Made by a program: the position numbers and the translations under genes | Shown here: positions 35,883-44,093 of the stretch, piece by piece | Numbering within the stretch: the first letter of the stretch is position 1 | How the letters are laid out: each line of letters begins with the position of its first letter | Notes under the pieces: model-generated | Database searches by the model: none | What the model was told of the DNA's origin: nothing | Seen by the model: the letters and a program-made list of their open reading frames with translations, nothing else | DNA from: an uncultured Oscillospiraceae bacterium | GTDB lineage: Bacteria > Bacillota > Clostridia > Oscillospirales > Ruminococcaceae | Direction: 5' to 3' | Assembly (NCBI GenBank): GCA_900552945.1 | Contig: USBI01000004.1 | Coordinates: forward strand, 1 to 63,616 | DNA: 63,616 nt

Positions 35883-36464
35883 TTAGCAGGCGTAATCGGC
35901 GAGCGTTTCCACCGCGGTGTCTTCTACAATGCAGGCGGCGTGCTCTTTTAAAAAGGAAAGTTTAATTTCTCCTTTTCCAAAGAAACGGCCGTATTCGCTG
36001 AGCAGATGGATCAGTTTTTCATCCGCTTTTAAATAGGAACAGATCGCAAGGTAATACGACTGATCCAGAAGAAAAAGAGAACTTTTTCGCACGAGATGGC
36101 TGTATTGCGCGAAGAGCCGCTCGCAGCTGTCGAGCAGAGGAGTTAAACCGTCAAATCGAAACACAAGTGGCGTGTTAAAGGGAGTTTCTGGTTTGCTGTT
36201 TTGAATTTTTCCGCGTGCGCGGTCGATGAGGTTTACATACAGCACACATCCTCCGTTTGCGTCTGGAAAAGCTTCAATAAACAGCTTGCTCCCGGTCAGG
36301 TCCAGCGAAGTTTCATCCTTGATTTTTGAAATGAGCCCAAGAACGGTTTGCCTGGTGCAAACACCGCTTTCTTCCATGTCGTGAAAGGAAAGCGCCATTT
36401 CATCCAGGTCATCTTCGTTCAGGGTGATTTTAACGGTTCTCTGGTCGATCAGCTCTATCTTCAA
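35883..36464 (-). CDS. mecA: MecA-family ClpC adaptor protein
   Basis: About 193 residues. I place the start at TTG 36464, because the resulting N-terminus (MKIELIDQRTVKITL) matches MecA proteins and GGAG lies 9 nt upstream; an ATG at 36479 would overlap that site. The N-terminal domain is followed by an acidic linker and a C-terminal domain containing LYVNLIDRARG and YYLAICSYLKADEKLIHLLSEYG (in pieces). MecA proteins deliver substrates such as competence or sporulation regulators to ClpC-ClpP. It is convergent with rpe and divergent from the Rnf-like operon. Confidence 0.82.
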   Translation of the reverse strand: MKIELIDQRTVKITLNEDDLDEMALSFHDMEESGVCTRQTVLGLISKIKDETSLDLTGSKLFIEAFPDANGGCVLYVNLIDRARGKIQNSKPETPFNTPLVFRFDGLTPLLDSCERLFAQYSHLVRKSSLFLLDQSYYLAICSYLKADEKLIHLLSEYGRFFGKGEIKLSFLKEHAACIVEDTAVETLADYAC

Positions 36465-36590
36465 ATTCGTCAGCTCCATTTTGGGGCGGACAATCGTTTC
36501 CGCGCCGGATTTTTTCCTGCCAAAACAGGTGTTTTAACATGGCTTTCTTTTTATTTATTTTATGCCATTGCTTGAAAGGGGGTTCATTGC

Positions 36591-37574
36591 TTGCTGCATA
36601 AAGCGACGAAATCTCAAAAAACGGACATGCTGCTGACGCTGTTTGCGGTTCTTGCAATGTCGGTATATTTGTATGGTGTTCGTGTTTTGATTATGACAGC
36701 ATTCACAGTGCTTCTGGCACTGGTGTTTGAATATATCTGCATGCGGCTTTTGGGCAAAAAAAGGGGAGAACGGATTGATATGAACGCGGTTGTTACCGCT
36801 GTGATATTTACCTTTTGCCTTTCTGCCGCAACCCCTTACTGGGTGTCTATTTACGGTATGCTTTTCGCGATTGTAGTTGCAAAATTTCCGTTTGGCGGCA
36901 CAGGGAAAAACATCTTCAATCCTGCGGCGGTTGGGCTTGCGTTCTGCGCCATAAGTTTTCCAACGGAAATGTTCCGCTATCCGGAGCCGTATGCGATCAT
37001 GTCTATTTTTGATCCGGCAACGACTCAGTTTTCCAATTCGCCGGGGTATATTCTGCAGACGGGCGGAAACCCGGCTCTCAATACGATGAATACCCTCCTG
37101 ATCAATTATTCAGGGCCGATCGGAGCGACTGCACTGCTGGTAATTCTGGCTTGTGCGCTTTATCTCACCGTGCGGAAAACCATCGCTTGGAGAATTCCGT
37201 TGAGCGCGGCGATCTGCCTGGGAGCGATTGCGTTCGTTTTCCCGCGCAGTATGACAGATGGCCTCCATTCGGCTGCCTATGAACTCATGAGCGGGATTTT
37301 TGTTTTTGCCGTAGTTTTTATGGCGTCCGACCCAGTCACATCACCCAAAGGCAAATGGGCGCAGGTGTTGTTTGGCGCGTTTATCGGCGCGGGTGCGATG
37401 CTGGTGCGCTATGTTGGTTCCACGGAAATGTCGGTTGTTTTCCCTCTGTTGCTTGCAAATGCTCTGGTTCCGTCAATGGAACGTGTTGGCTTGAAAATTT
37501 CGGCTCATTTTGCTTCGCACGAAGCGGCGCAGGATAAAAGCCGAATGGACCAGAATGGAGGGGAACAGGCATGA
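36591..37574 (+). CDS. rnfD: Rnf-complex subunit D-like flavoprotein
   Basis: A 327-residue membrane protein of the RnfD/NqrB family, with about ten helices. The KFPFGGTGKNIFNPAAVGLAF segment (near 98-118) is diagnostic. SGPIGAT with T180 corresponds to the site where FMN is covalently bound through a phosphodiester. Translation starts at TTG, 7 nt after AAAGGGGG. The stop overlaps the next gene by 4 nt. Normally part of the six-subunit ferredoxin:NAD oxidoreductase that pumps Na+ or H+, but here only D, E and A homologues are present. Confidence 0.9.
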   Translation: MLHKATKSQKTDMLLTLFAVLAMSVYLYGVRVLIMTAFTVLLALVFEYICMRLLGKKRGERIDMNAVVTAVIFTFCLSAATPYWVSIYGMLFAIVVAKFPFGGTGKNIFNPAAVGLAFCAISFPTEMFRYPEPYAIMSIFDPATTQFSNSPGYILQTGGNPALNTMNTLLINYSGPIGATALLVILACALYLTVRKTIAWRIPLSAAICLGAIAFVFPRSMTDGLHSAAYELMSGIFVFAVVFMASDPVTSPKGKWAQVLFGAFIGAGAMLVRYVGSTEMSVVFPLLLANALVPSMERVGLKISAHFASHEAAQDKSRMDQNGGEQA

Positions 37575-38311
37575 CACGTGAATTTTACCGGGAAAACAAA
37601 GGCTTTTTCAACGCCATTGACGGATTGTTGTTAAAAAACACTGTTTTGGAAAAAGGGCTGGTCGTAGCCCCAGTGGTTGTTGTCAGCAACAGTTTGAAAA
37701 ACGCAGTTGTGTTGTCTCTTGTTTTTGGGCTGATTACCTTCTTTACAGTTCTTGCTGTTTCATTCGTGCCGAAACGGATACCTCATACAATTCGGGTTAT
37801 CATCTCGGTACTGCTTGCCGCGGTGCTGTATATTCCCATTGCGATGTTGGTTGATTTATGGTTCCCGGGCTCGTCTTATCAGATTGGCGTATTTGTGCCG
37901 CTTATGATCACCAATTCTCTGGTTGTGTGGCGCAGTGAGTCGCGTTTTCATAAAGAAGGCCGCTCCCGCATGATCGGCGATCTGATTTGCCATATCCTCG
38001 GCTTTTTCGTGGTCATTGCTGTTGTCGGCGCTGTGCGCGAGTTGTGGGGAGCGGGAACTTTATGGGGAAATCCCATGTCGTTTGCGCAGTATCCGGTGAC
38101 CGGAATCCTTCTTCCCTTTGCGGGTTTTGTGCTTGTGGGATTTTTGGCAGCTTTGCTGCATAAATATAGGAATTATCTGACCGGTTCGGAAGGTGAGCCG
38201 GAAGAATTCGGTTATCAGTCCTGCGGGATGACTGCGCAGAAAAAGGACGAGCAGTCAAAGAGCGCTGTTTCCGTTCCTGTTCAGGGCACGGAGGTGAAAA
38301 CAGATGAATGA
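37571..38311 (+). CDS. rnfE: Rnf-complex subunit E-like membrane protein
   Basis: A 246-residue protein of the RnfE/NqrD family with about six membrane helices. NPVL-type entry is replaced by KNTVLEKGLVVAPVVVVSNSLKNA; the later IGVFVPLMITNSLVV and VVGAVRELWGAGTLWG are typical for E/A-type Rnf subunits. In complete complexes E and A together bind a membrane-embedded 2Fe cluster. A C-terminal polar tail of about 50 residues (after about 195) is longer than usual. It overlaps both neighbours (4 nt and 8 nt). Confidence 0.88.
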   Translation: MTREFYRENKGFFNAIDGLLLKNTVLEKGLVVAPVVVVSNSLKNAVVLSLVFGLITFFTVLAVSFVPKRIPHTIRVIISVLLAAVLYIPIAMLVDLWFPGSSYQIGVFVPLMITNSLVVWRSESRFHKEGRSRMIGDLICHILGFFVVIAVVGAVRELWGAGTLWGNPMSFAQYPVTGILLPFAGFVLVGFLAALLHKYRNYLTGSEGEPEEFGYQSCGMTAQKKDEQSKSAVSVPVQGTEVKTDE

Positions 38312-38921
38312 TTTTCTGCCGCTTGTTGGTTCTTTCTTTTCACAGTGCTTTTCAGCCATGCTTTTGATGATTTTTGTGGAAAACATGGTCTTTACCCGTG
38401 CGCTTGGTACAAGCACCGCGTTGGTTATTATCCGAAAAAAGAACAGTTTGGGTATTTTTGGCATAACCGTCACGTCGATTACGGTGGTCGCCAGCGTAAT
38501 CGCGTATCTGTTGGAACCGGTGTTGTTTGGAATTCCAAACGTTTCCTATTTCCGCCCGCTGATTTATGTTGTGGTCATCAGCTTGGTTTATCTGGCTGCT
38601 TTGGCGATTTCAGGATATTTGAAAGAATCGATTCGCGAAAAGGTAAAACCCATGATCCATATCACGGCGTTCAACTGTGTGGTGTTGGGTACATTGCTTC
38701 TCGCTGTGCCTGAAAAACTTGAGTTTGCCGGCATGCTTGGATTTGGACTCGGAGCAGGTATCGGTTTTGCACTCGCGGTGTTTTTTATCTCGGTTGCGTA
38801 TGATTACCTTTACAGCAAGGCGATTCCGAAGGCGTTCCGCGGCTTTCCGGCGTTGCTGATTTATATAGGACTTTTGTCTCTTGCGTTTTACGGTTTGGTG
38901 GGGCATCAGCTGCCTTACTGA
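38304..38921 (+). CDS. rnfA: Rnf-complex subunit A-like membrane protein
   Basis: A 205-residue protein of the RnfA/NqrE family, normal in length, with six helices. MIFVENMVFTRALGTST is the conserved first-half motif; HITAFNCVVLGTLL is the matching second-half motif, containing the paired cysteine. VSYFRPLIYVVVISLVYL is also family-like. It overlaps rnfE by 8 nt. Together D, E and A form the membrane core only; the electron-input subunits C and B and the FMN subunit G are not in the window. Confidence 0.9.
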   Translation: MNDFLPLVGSFFSQCFSAMLLMIFVENMVFTRALGTSTALVIIRKKNSLGIFGITVTSITVVASVIAYLLEPVLFGIPNVSYFRPLIYVVVISLVYLAALAISGYLKESIREKVKPMIHITAFNCVVLGTLLLAVPEKLEFAGMLGFGLGAGIGFALAVFFISVAYDYLYSKAIPKAFRGFPALLIYIGLLSLAFYGLVGHQLPY

Positions 38922-38962
38922 TATCAGGGCAAAATGATTGAAGATGAAATGAAGGTGCTCCC

Positions 38963-40135
38963 ATGAGAAAACCAAGAAAAATAAAACGGTATAATAAAAT
39001 CTACAGGAGCGGTTACGGTACCCGTAAAAAAGTATTGCGGTGGTCCATTTTTGTTGTGATCATACTCGCCGTAGTATTTGTTGGTTACAGCGTAGCCGGT
39101 CCGTTTATGGATTTCGTCAACGGCAGGATCGAGCCGAGCTCGTCCGATTCCTCTTCTGTGGATTCTTCGCAGACAGACAGTTCGTCAAGTTCCGGCCTTT
39201 CCAGCGAATCCGAACCGGAACAAACGGCGGATGAGGCGCTCAAAGCGGTCAATCTTCCGCTTGATACGGCAAAGGATACCGCTGCGTTGTCCGCGTTTCT
39301 TACTTCCGCCAAAGAAAACGGCGCTACTGCCGTCATACTGGAATTGAAGGATACCACTGGTGTGCTCCATTATAATTCTTCGCTGGAACAGGCGGTTTCC
39401 TATGGAGCGGTTTCTTCTGACCCGCTGGACCTTTCTACTGTATTGGGCGCGATCAAGGCAAGCGGCCTGACGCCGGTGGCGAAACTCAGCGCGTTTATGG
39501 ACAAGACAGCGCCGAATGTTGCGCGCGACAACGGGTATTTATATGAAAATACCAATTCCGCATGGTGGGACAATGCGGTGGATGCAGGCGGAAAGCCCTG
39601 GCTGAATCCGTACAAAACGGCGGCGTGTGATTATCTGATCGCCATTCAGAACGAGCTGATTGACGCGGGCTTTGAAACGATCCTCTGGCACAAGGTAGAG
39701 TTCCCGGAAGTAAGGCAGCTCTCTTCCGCGAATATGGGGCCGGAGGCAGAGGGTGTTTCTCAGCAGCAGGCGCTCAGCAATTTCATCTCCCGCTGTGAAA
39801 CAGAAGCGGAGACAAAAGGCGCAACGGTTTATATCTCTTACCCGGTTTCCGCGTCGTTTGGCGTAAACGAATCCTGGTTCGGCGGCGATCCGGCAGCGCT
39901 CGGCGCAAAACATGTCGCGCCGGTGATGGACCTTTCTTCGCTCAGCGGTGTTACAGTCGGGGAAGCGGCGCTTGACTTGACCAATCCGCAGGCGGCAGCT
40001 GCTCAGGTGCTGACCGCTTACTCCCAGAAGGTGGGCGAGGCGCAGATCCTTCCGGTAGTGGAGGATGAGGCGTATACAGACGCAGTAAAAGCTGCGGCAG
40101 AATCTTTGGAAATTGAGGGGTATGTCACTCCTTGA
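38963..40135 (+). CDS. putative glycoside hydrolase-like membrane-anchored protein (DUF4015 type)
   Basis: A 390-residue protein. A basic N-terminus is followed by one membrane helix (about 28-48) and a serine-rich spacer (about 60-88). A TIM-barrel-like extracellular domain follows, with ATAVILELKDTTGVLHYNS, SGLTPVAKLSAFMDKTAP and WLNPYKTAACDYL, segments that resemble the putative glycoside hydrolase family DUF4015. The family has no firmly established activity that I can name. Start ATG follows AAGGTG. It is 41 nt behind the Rnf-like genes and may be cotranscribed. Confidence 0.75.
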   Translation: MRKPRKIKRYNKIYRSGYGTRKKVLRWSIFVVIILAVVFVGYSVAGPFMDFVNGRIEPSSSDSSSVDSSQTDSSSSSGLSSESEPEQTADEALKAVNLPLDTAKDTAALSAFLTSAKENGATAVILELKDTTGVLHYNSSLEQAVSYGAVSSDPLDLSTVLGAIKASGLTPVAKLSAFMDKTAPNVARDNGYLYENTNSAWWDNAVDAGGKPWLNPYKTAACDYLIAIQNELIDAGFETILWHKVEFPEVRQLSSANMGPEAEGVSQQQALSNFISRCETEAETKGATVYISYPVSASFGVNESWFGGDPAALGAKHVAPVMDLSSLSGVTVGEAALDLTNPQAAAAQVLTAYSQKVGEAQILPVVEDEAYTDAVKAAAESLEIEGYVTP

Positions 40136-40180
40136 TGCAGATAGACCAGGCACAGTCAAAAAAATATATTGGAGGCATGA

Positions 40181-41899
40181 ATGATGTCGGAGTATTTAAA
40201 GTACAAACATTGGCTGGAACAGGATCTTGAAGACCGCGACCTCGCTGAGGAGCTTGCGGCGATCAACGGGGACGAAGAGGCGATCAAAGACCGCTTTTAC
40301 CGTGATTTGGAATTCGGCACGGCAGGTCTGCGCGGCGTTCTGGGCGCAGGCACCAACCGCATGAACATTTATACCGTCCGCAGAGCGACGCAGGGCCTAG
40401 CGGAGTATTTGAACGCCGCGTTTAAGGACCCGTCGGTTTCGATCAGCTATGACAGCCGCATTAAATCAGATGTGTTTGCGAAAGAAGCAGCTCGCGTGCT
40501 TGCGGCAAACGACATTCATGTTTATCTTTACTCGGAACTCATGCCGACACCTTGCCTTTCTTATGCGGTCCGCACTTTGAAATGCAGCGCGGGAATTATG
40601 GTGACAGCAAGCCACAACCCGGCGAAATACAACGGCTACAAGGTTTACGGGCCGGACGGCTGCCAGATGACCAATGATGCGGCGGATGCCGTTCTTGAGC
40701 GGATCAACCGTCTTGATCTGTTCAAAGATATTCGCCTTGTTGATTTTGACGCTGCGCTTCAGGCGGGCAACATCGAGTACATTGCGGACAGTGTGCTGGA
40801 AAGCTACCTTGACTGCGTACAGGCTCAGAGCATTCATCCGGAGCTTATTCCGCAGGCTGGGCTGAAGGTTGTTTACACACCGCTTAACGGCACTGGAAAC
40901 AAGCCGGTCCGCAAGATTCTTGACCGCATCGGCGTTAAGGATGTTCATGTAGTAAAAGAGCAGGAGAATCCAGAAGGGGAGTTTTCCACCTGCCCGTTCC
41001 CGAATCCGGAAATCAAAGAAGCATTGGCGCTTGGCCTGCGTGACTGTGCGGCGGTCAAACCGGACCTCCTTCTGGCAACCGATCCGGATGCTGACCGTGT
41101 TGGCATTGCCGTGCCGGATGAAAACGGCGATTATGTTCTCATCACCGGCAACGAAGTCGGTGCACTGTTGCTCGAATACATCTGCAGAGAGCGTCGCGCG
41201 CTGGGCACCATGCCGGAACATCCGATGGCGGTGAAAACCATTGTAAGTACACGCCTTGCCGACCGCATCGCGGCGGAGTACGGCGTAGAGCTGGTTAATG
41301 TTTTGACTGGATTCAAGTACATCGGCGAGCAGATCGGGTTGCTGGAAGCGAAGAACGAAAGCAACCGTTACCTGTTTGGCTTTGAGGAGAGCTACGGATA
41401 CCTCTGCGGCACCTATGTTCGTGATAAAGACGCGGTTGTCGCATCCATGCTCATCTGTGAAGCGGCAGCGTTTTATAAATCCAAAGGCGTCAGCATGCTG
41501 CAGGCGATCCGCGCGCTTTACGAGAAATACGGTTATTATTACAACTGCATCGGTAACTTTGGTTTTGAAGGTGCCGCCGGAATGGAGAAGATGGCCGAGA
41601 TCATGGCACGCACCCGCGCCGAGGCACCGAGTGTGATCGGTGGGCTGAAGGTGGAATCTTTTGCGGATTACAAAGCGTCTGTCCGCACCGATATCGCCAC
41701 CGGAAAGCAGGAAGAAATTCATCTGCCGAAATCGGATGTGCTGGAGTTTGGCTTGGAAGGCGGCGCGAGTGTTATCATCCGTCCGTCCGGAACCGAACCG
41801 AAGATCAAGGTTTATTACACCACAACCGGCGCGACCGAGCAGGACGCGAAAGCGCTTCAGCAGAAGCTTGCCGATGATTTTACCACCTTGTTGAAATAA
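40181..41899 (+). CDS. pgcA: alpha-phosphoglucomutase / phosphomannomutase, PgcA type
   Basis: A 572-residue alpha-D-phosphohexomutase, the usual length for Bacillota PgcA. All four site motifs are present: phosphoserine S144 (GIMVTASHNPAKYNGYK), the metal loop ATDPDADRVG, the sugar loop GFEESYGYL, and the phosphate-binding RPSGTEPKIK near the C-terminus. It interconverts glucose-1- and glucose-6-phosphate for glycogen, UDP-glucose and envelope polymers. The ATG pair at 40181/40184 follows TTGGAGG. Single gene, in the same direction as its neighbours. Confidence 0.95.
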   Translation: MMSEYLKYKHWLEQDLEDRDLAEELAAINGDEEAIKDRFYRDLEFGTAGLRGVLGAGTNRMNIYTVRRATQGLAEYLNAAFKDPSVSISYDSRIKSDVFAKEAARVLAANDIHVYLYSELMPTPCLSYAVRTLKCSAGIMVTASHNPAKYNGYKVYGPDGCQMTNDAADAVLERINRLDLFKDIRLVDFDAALQAGNIEYIADSVLESYLDCVQAQSIHPELIPQAGLKVVYTPLNGTGNKPVRKILDRIGVKDVHVVKEQENPEGEFSTCPFPNPEIKEALALGLRDCAAVKPDLLLATDPDADRVGIAVPDENGDYVLITGNEVGALLLEYICRERRALGTMPEHPMAVKTIVSTRLADRIAAEYGVELVNVLTGFKYIGEQIGLLEAKNESNRYLFGFEESYGYLCGTYVRDKDAVVASMLICEAAAFYKSKGVSMLQAIRALYEKYGYYYNCIGNFGFEGAAGMEKMAEIMARTRAEAPSVIGGLKVESFADYKASVRTDIATGKQEEIHLPKSDVLEFGLEGGASVIIRPSGTEPKIKVYYTTTGATEQDAKALQQKLADDFTTLLK

Positions 41900-41963
41900 C
41901 AGCGTAAAAATCTGCCGGAATAGGCCGATATACGAAAAAAACGGGCGCTGTGTGAAAAAAAGC

Positions 41964-41992
41964 TTGCAATTTTACAATGCTTGTGTTATCAT
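41964..41992 (+). promoter_or_regulatory. rpmE promoter
   Basis: TTGCAA and TATCAT are separated by 17 nt; the leader to the GTG at 42079 is about 80 nt. Confidence 0.7.
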
Positions 41993-42078
41993 AATAACTC
42001 GATGGCCCTTTCCGCGCGGAATTTGTCTGTTCCGTGAGCGTGATTGCGGTGTACTTGTGGAAAAAGAGGTGACTGAAA

Positions 42079-42282
42079 GTGAAAGAAGGAATCCATCCGA
42101 AATACGAGCCGACCACCATTAAATGTGCGTGCGGTAACGTAATCGAAACCCGCTCCACTAAGAGCGATATTAAGGTTGAAATTTGTTCGAAATGCCACCC
42201 GTTCTACACCGGCAAACAGAAGCTGGTTGATACCGGCGGACGTGTTGATCGTTTCAAAAAGCGCTTCAATATGGACAAATAA
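42079..42282 (+). CDS. rpmE: 50S ribosomal protein L31 (zinc-binding form)
   Basis: A 67-residue protein of canonical size. It begins [19 protein letters not shown] and ends [24 protein letters not shown]. The C-A-C and C-S-K-C cysteines show it is the zinc-containing paralogue. It binds near the central protuberance of the large subunit. The start is GTG, 7 nt after GAGGTGA. Confidence 0.97.
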   Translation: MKEGIHPKYEPTTIKCACGNVIETRSTKSDIKVEICSKCHPFYTGKQKLVDTGGRVDRFKKRFNMDK

Positions 42283-42347
42283 TTTCAGCAAAAAGCGGTG
42301 TGCAGTAAGCTCACCGCTTTTGTGTTTTTTGAAAGGAGCGGCAGCGG

Positions 42348-42968
42348 GTGGAATATAAAACCATAAGGAACCGGGGAGAAGATGAGTTTATTGAACGGCG
42401 TTCCCGGTTTATTGGGCATATCGCCCCAGTGAAAACAGAAGAGGAAGCGCTTGCGTTTCTGGAAGAGGTGCGTGCCGCGAACCGTGAGGCAAACCACAAC
42501 TGTTACGCGTATGTTTTACGTGAAGGTCAGATCCGCCGCTACTCCGACGACGGGGAACCGCAGGGAACAGCGGGCGTACCTATTTTGGAAGTTCTTCTCC
42601 GGAATGAACTGGTGGACGTCTGCGCGGTGGTGACCCGGTACTTCGGCTGCGTTCTGCTGGGCGCAGGCGGTTTGGTGCGTTCTTATTCCACCGGGGCGAG
42701 CATTGCGGTGGCGGCCGGCGGGATCATGACTATGACCCCCTGTACCTCTTTTGTTGTGGAGGTGGATTATTCCCTCTACGGAAAGTTGAGTTATATCCTG
42801 CCGGATTATCGCATCGTTGTGCAGGAAAGCAGCTTCGGCGAAAAGGTGCGTTTGGTGCTGCTCATCAAAACCGAGCGGATGCCGGCGTTTCAGAAGGCAT
42901 TGCAAGAACTTTCCGCCGGAAAGGCAGAGGCGTTTGTTCTGAAAGAATGTTACGCTGATATGGAATAA
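42348..42968 (+). CDS. yigZ: YigZ/IMPACT-family protein
   Basis: A 206-residue protein, typical for the family. The N-terminal IMPACT domain (1-125) has SRFIGHIAPVKTEEEAL, NHNCYAYV, YSDDGEPQGTAGVPIL and VVTRYFGCVLLGAGGLVRSYS in pieces. A C-terminal DUF1949-like domain follows. Family members are linked to ribosome and translation control, but biochemical function is uncertain. GTG 42348 follows AAAGGAG by 9 nt. It is 65 nt after rpmE. Confidence 0.93.
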   Translation: MEYKTIRNRGEDEFIERRSRFIGHIAPVKTEEEALAFLEEVRAANREANHNCYAYVLREGQIRRYSDDGEPQGTAGVPILEVLLRNELVDVCAVVTRYFGCVLLGAGGLVRSYSTGASIAVAAGGIMTMTPCTSFVVEVDYSLYGKLSYILPDYRIVVQESSFGEKVRLVLLIKTERMPAFQKALQELSAGKAEAFVLKECYADME

Positions 42969-43053
42969 AAAGACAGGCTTTGTCAAAAAAATAAAGTAAT
43001 CTGACAGGTTCTGCCGTATATATATTATAGAGTGCTTTATAAAGGAGGGCTTT

Positions 43054-44058
43054 GTGTTTATGACCATCCGGGAACAGACCCAATTGCTGGAGGAACAGCT
43101 GCTCAGCCCATATGCGATGCGTTCGGCGCAAAGCCGCGGTCGTGTGCGTGAAGAGCCTCAGTGCGACATCCGCACGGATTTTTGCCGGGACCGTGACCGG
43201 ATCATTCACTGCAATTCTTTCCGCCGGTTAAAGCACAAAACCCAGGTGTTCCTTTCCCCGATGGGAGACCATTACCGCACCCGCCTGACCCATACGCTTG
43301 AGGTTTCGCAGATCGCTCGCACCATTGCCCGTGCGCTGCGGCTGAATGAGGATTTGACTGAAGCCATTGCAATGGGGCACGACTTGGGGCACACCCCTTT
43401 TGGGCATGCGGGGGAGCGCGCGCTGAATGAAGTTTGTCCGCTGGGGTTCCAGCACGCACTGCACAGCGTTCGGGTTGTAGATGCGCTGGAGCGGAACGGA
43501 AAAGGACTCAACCTGACTTACGAGGTAAAAAACGGGATTGCCTGCCATTCGCTGGATGCGGTCGCCGCTACCCTTGAGGGGCGGGTGGTCAAGCTCGCCG
43601 ACAAGGTCGCGTACATCAACCATGACATTGAGGATGCTCTTCGTGCAGGCGTGCTTTCCAATGAGGATATCCCGTTTCAGTGCACTTATGTGCTGGGGCG
43701 CACCAAGTCGGAGCGGATTTCAACCATTATCCATTCGGTGGTGGAACACAGTTCGGATGATATTCGCATGGACAGTGAGGTGCAGCAGGCGCATGACCGT
43801 TTGAAAGCGTTCATGTTTGAGCAGGTATATAAAAATTCGACCGCCAAGTCAGAAGAGGGCAAAGCGGAGGAAGTGGTAAAGATCCTTTACCGTTATTTTG
43901 TCAAGCAGCCGGAAAAACTTCCGGAACTTTACCGCAGGACTGCGGAAGAACAGGGTGCGGACCGCGCGGTCTGCGACTACATTGCCGGCATGACCGACGG
44001 ATACGCGACCGAATTGTTTGAAGAACTGTTTGTTCCTCACTGCTGGAGCATGCGGTAA
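43054..44058 (+). CDS. dgt: dGTPase-like HD-domain triphosphohydrolase
   Basis: A 334-residue protein. The N-terminus (LSPYAMRSAQSRGR, FCRDRDRIIHCNSFRRLKHKTQVF) is diagnostic for deoxynucleotide triphosphohydrolases. The HD metal site is H-(TLEVSQIARTIARAL)...GHDLGHTPFGHAGE followed by D of KVAYINHDIEDAL. It hydrolyses dNTPs to nucleosides and triphosphate, shaping dNTP pools. The GTG start is 5 nt after AGGAGG; an ATG at 43060 is the alternative. It sits 35 nt before dnaG, a common clostridial dgt-dnaG-rpoD order. Confidence 0.94.
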   Translation: MFMTIREQTQLLEEQLLSPYAMRSAQSRGRVREEPQCDIRTDFCRDRDRIIHCNSFRRLKHKTQVFLSPMGDHYRTRLTHTLEVSQIARTIARALRLNEDLTEAIAMGHDLGHTPFGHAGERALNEVCPLGFQHALHSVRVVDALERNGKGLNLTYEVKNGIACHSLDAVAATLEGRVVKLADKVAYINHDIEDALRAGVLSNEDIPFQCTYVLGRTKSERISTIIHSVVEHSSDDIRMDSEVQQAHDRLKAFMFEQVYKNSTAKSEEGKAEEVVKILYRYFVKQPEKLPELYRRTAEEQGADRAVCDYIAGMTDGYATELFEELFVPHCWSMR

Positions 44059-44093
44059 TTGTTTGGGGTGTGATATGAGAAAGGAGGGGGATT

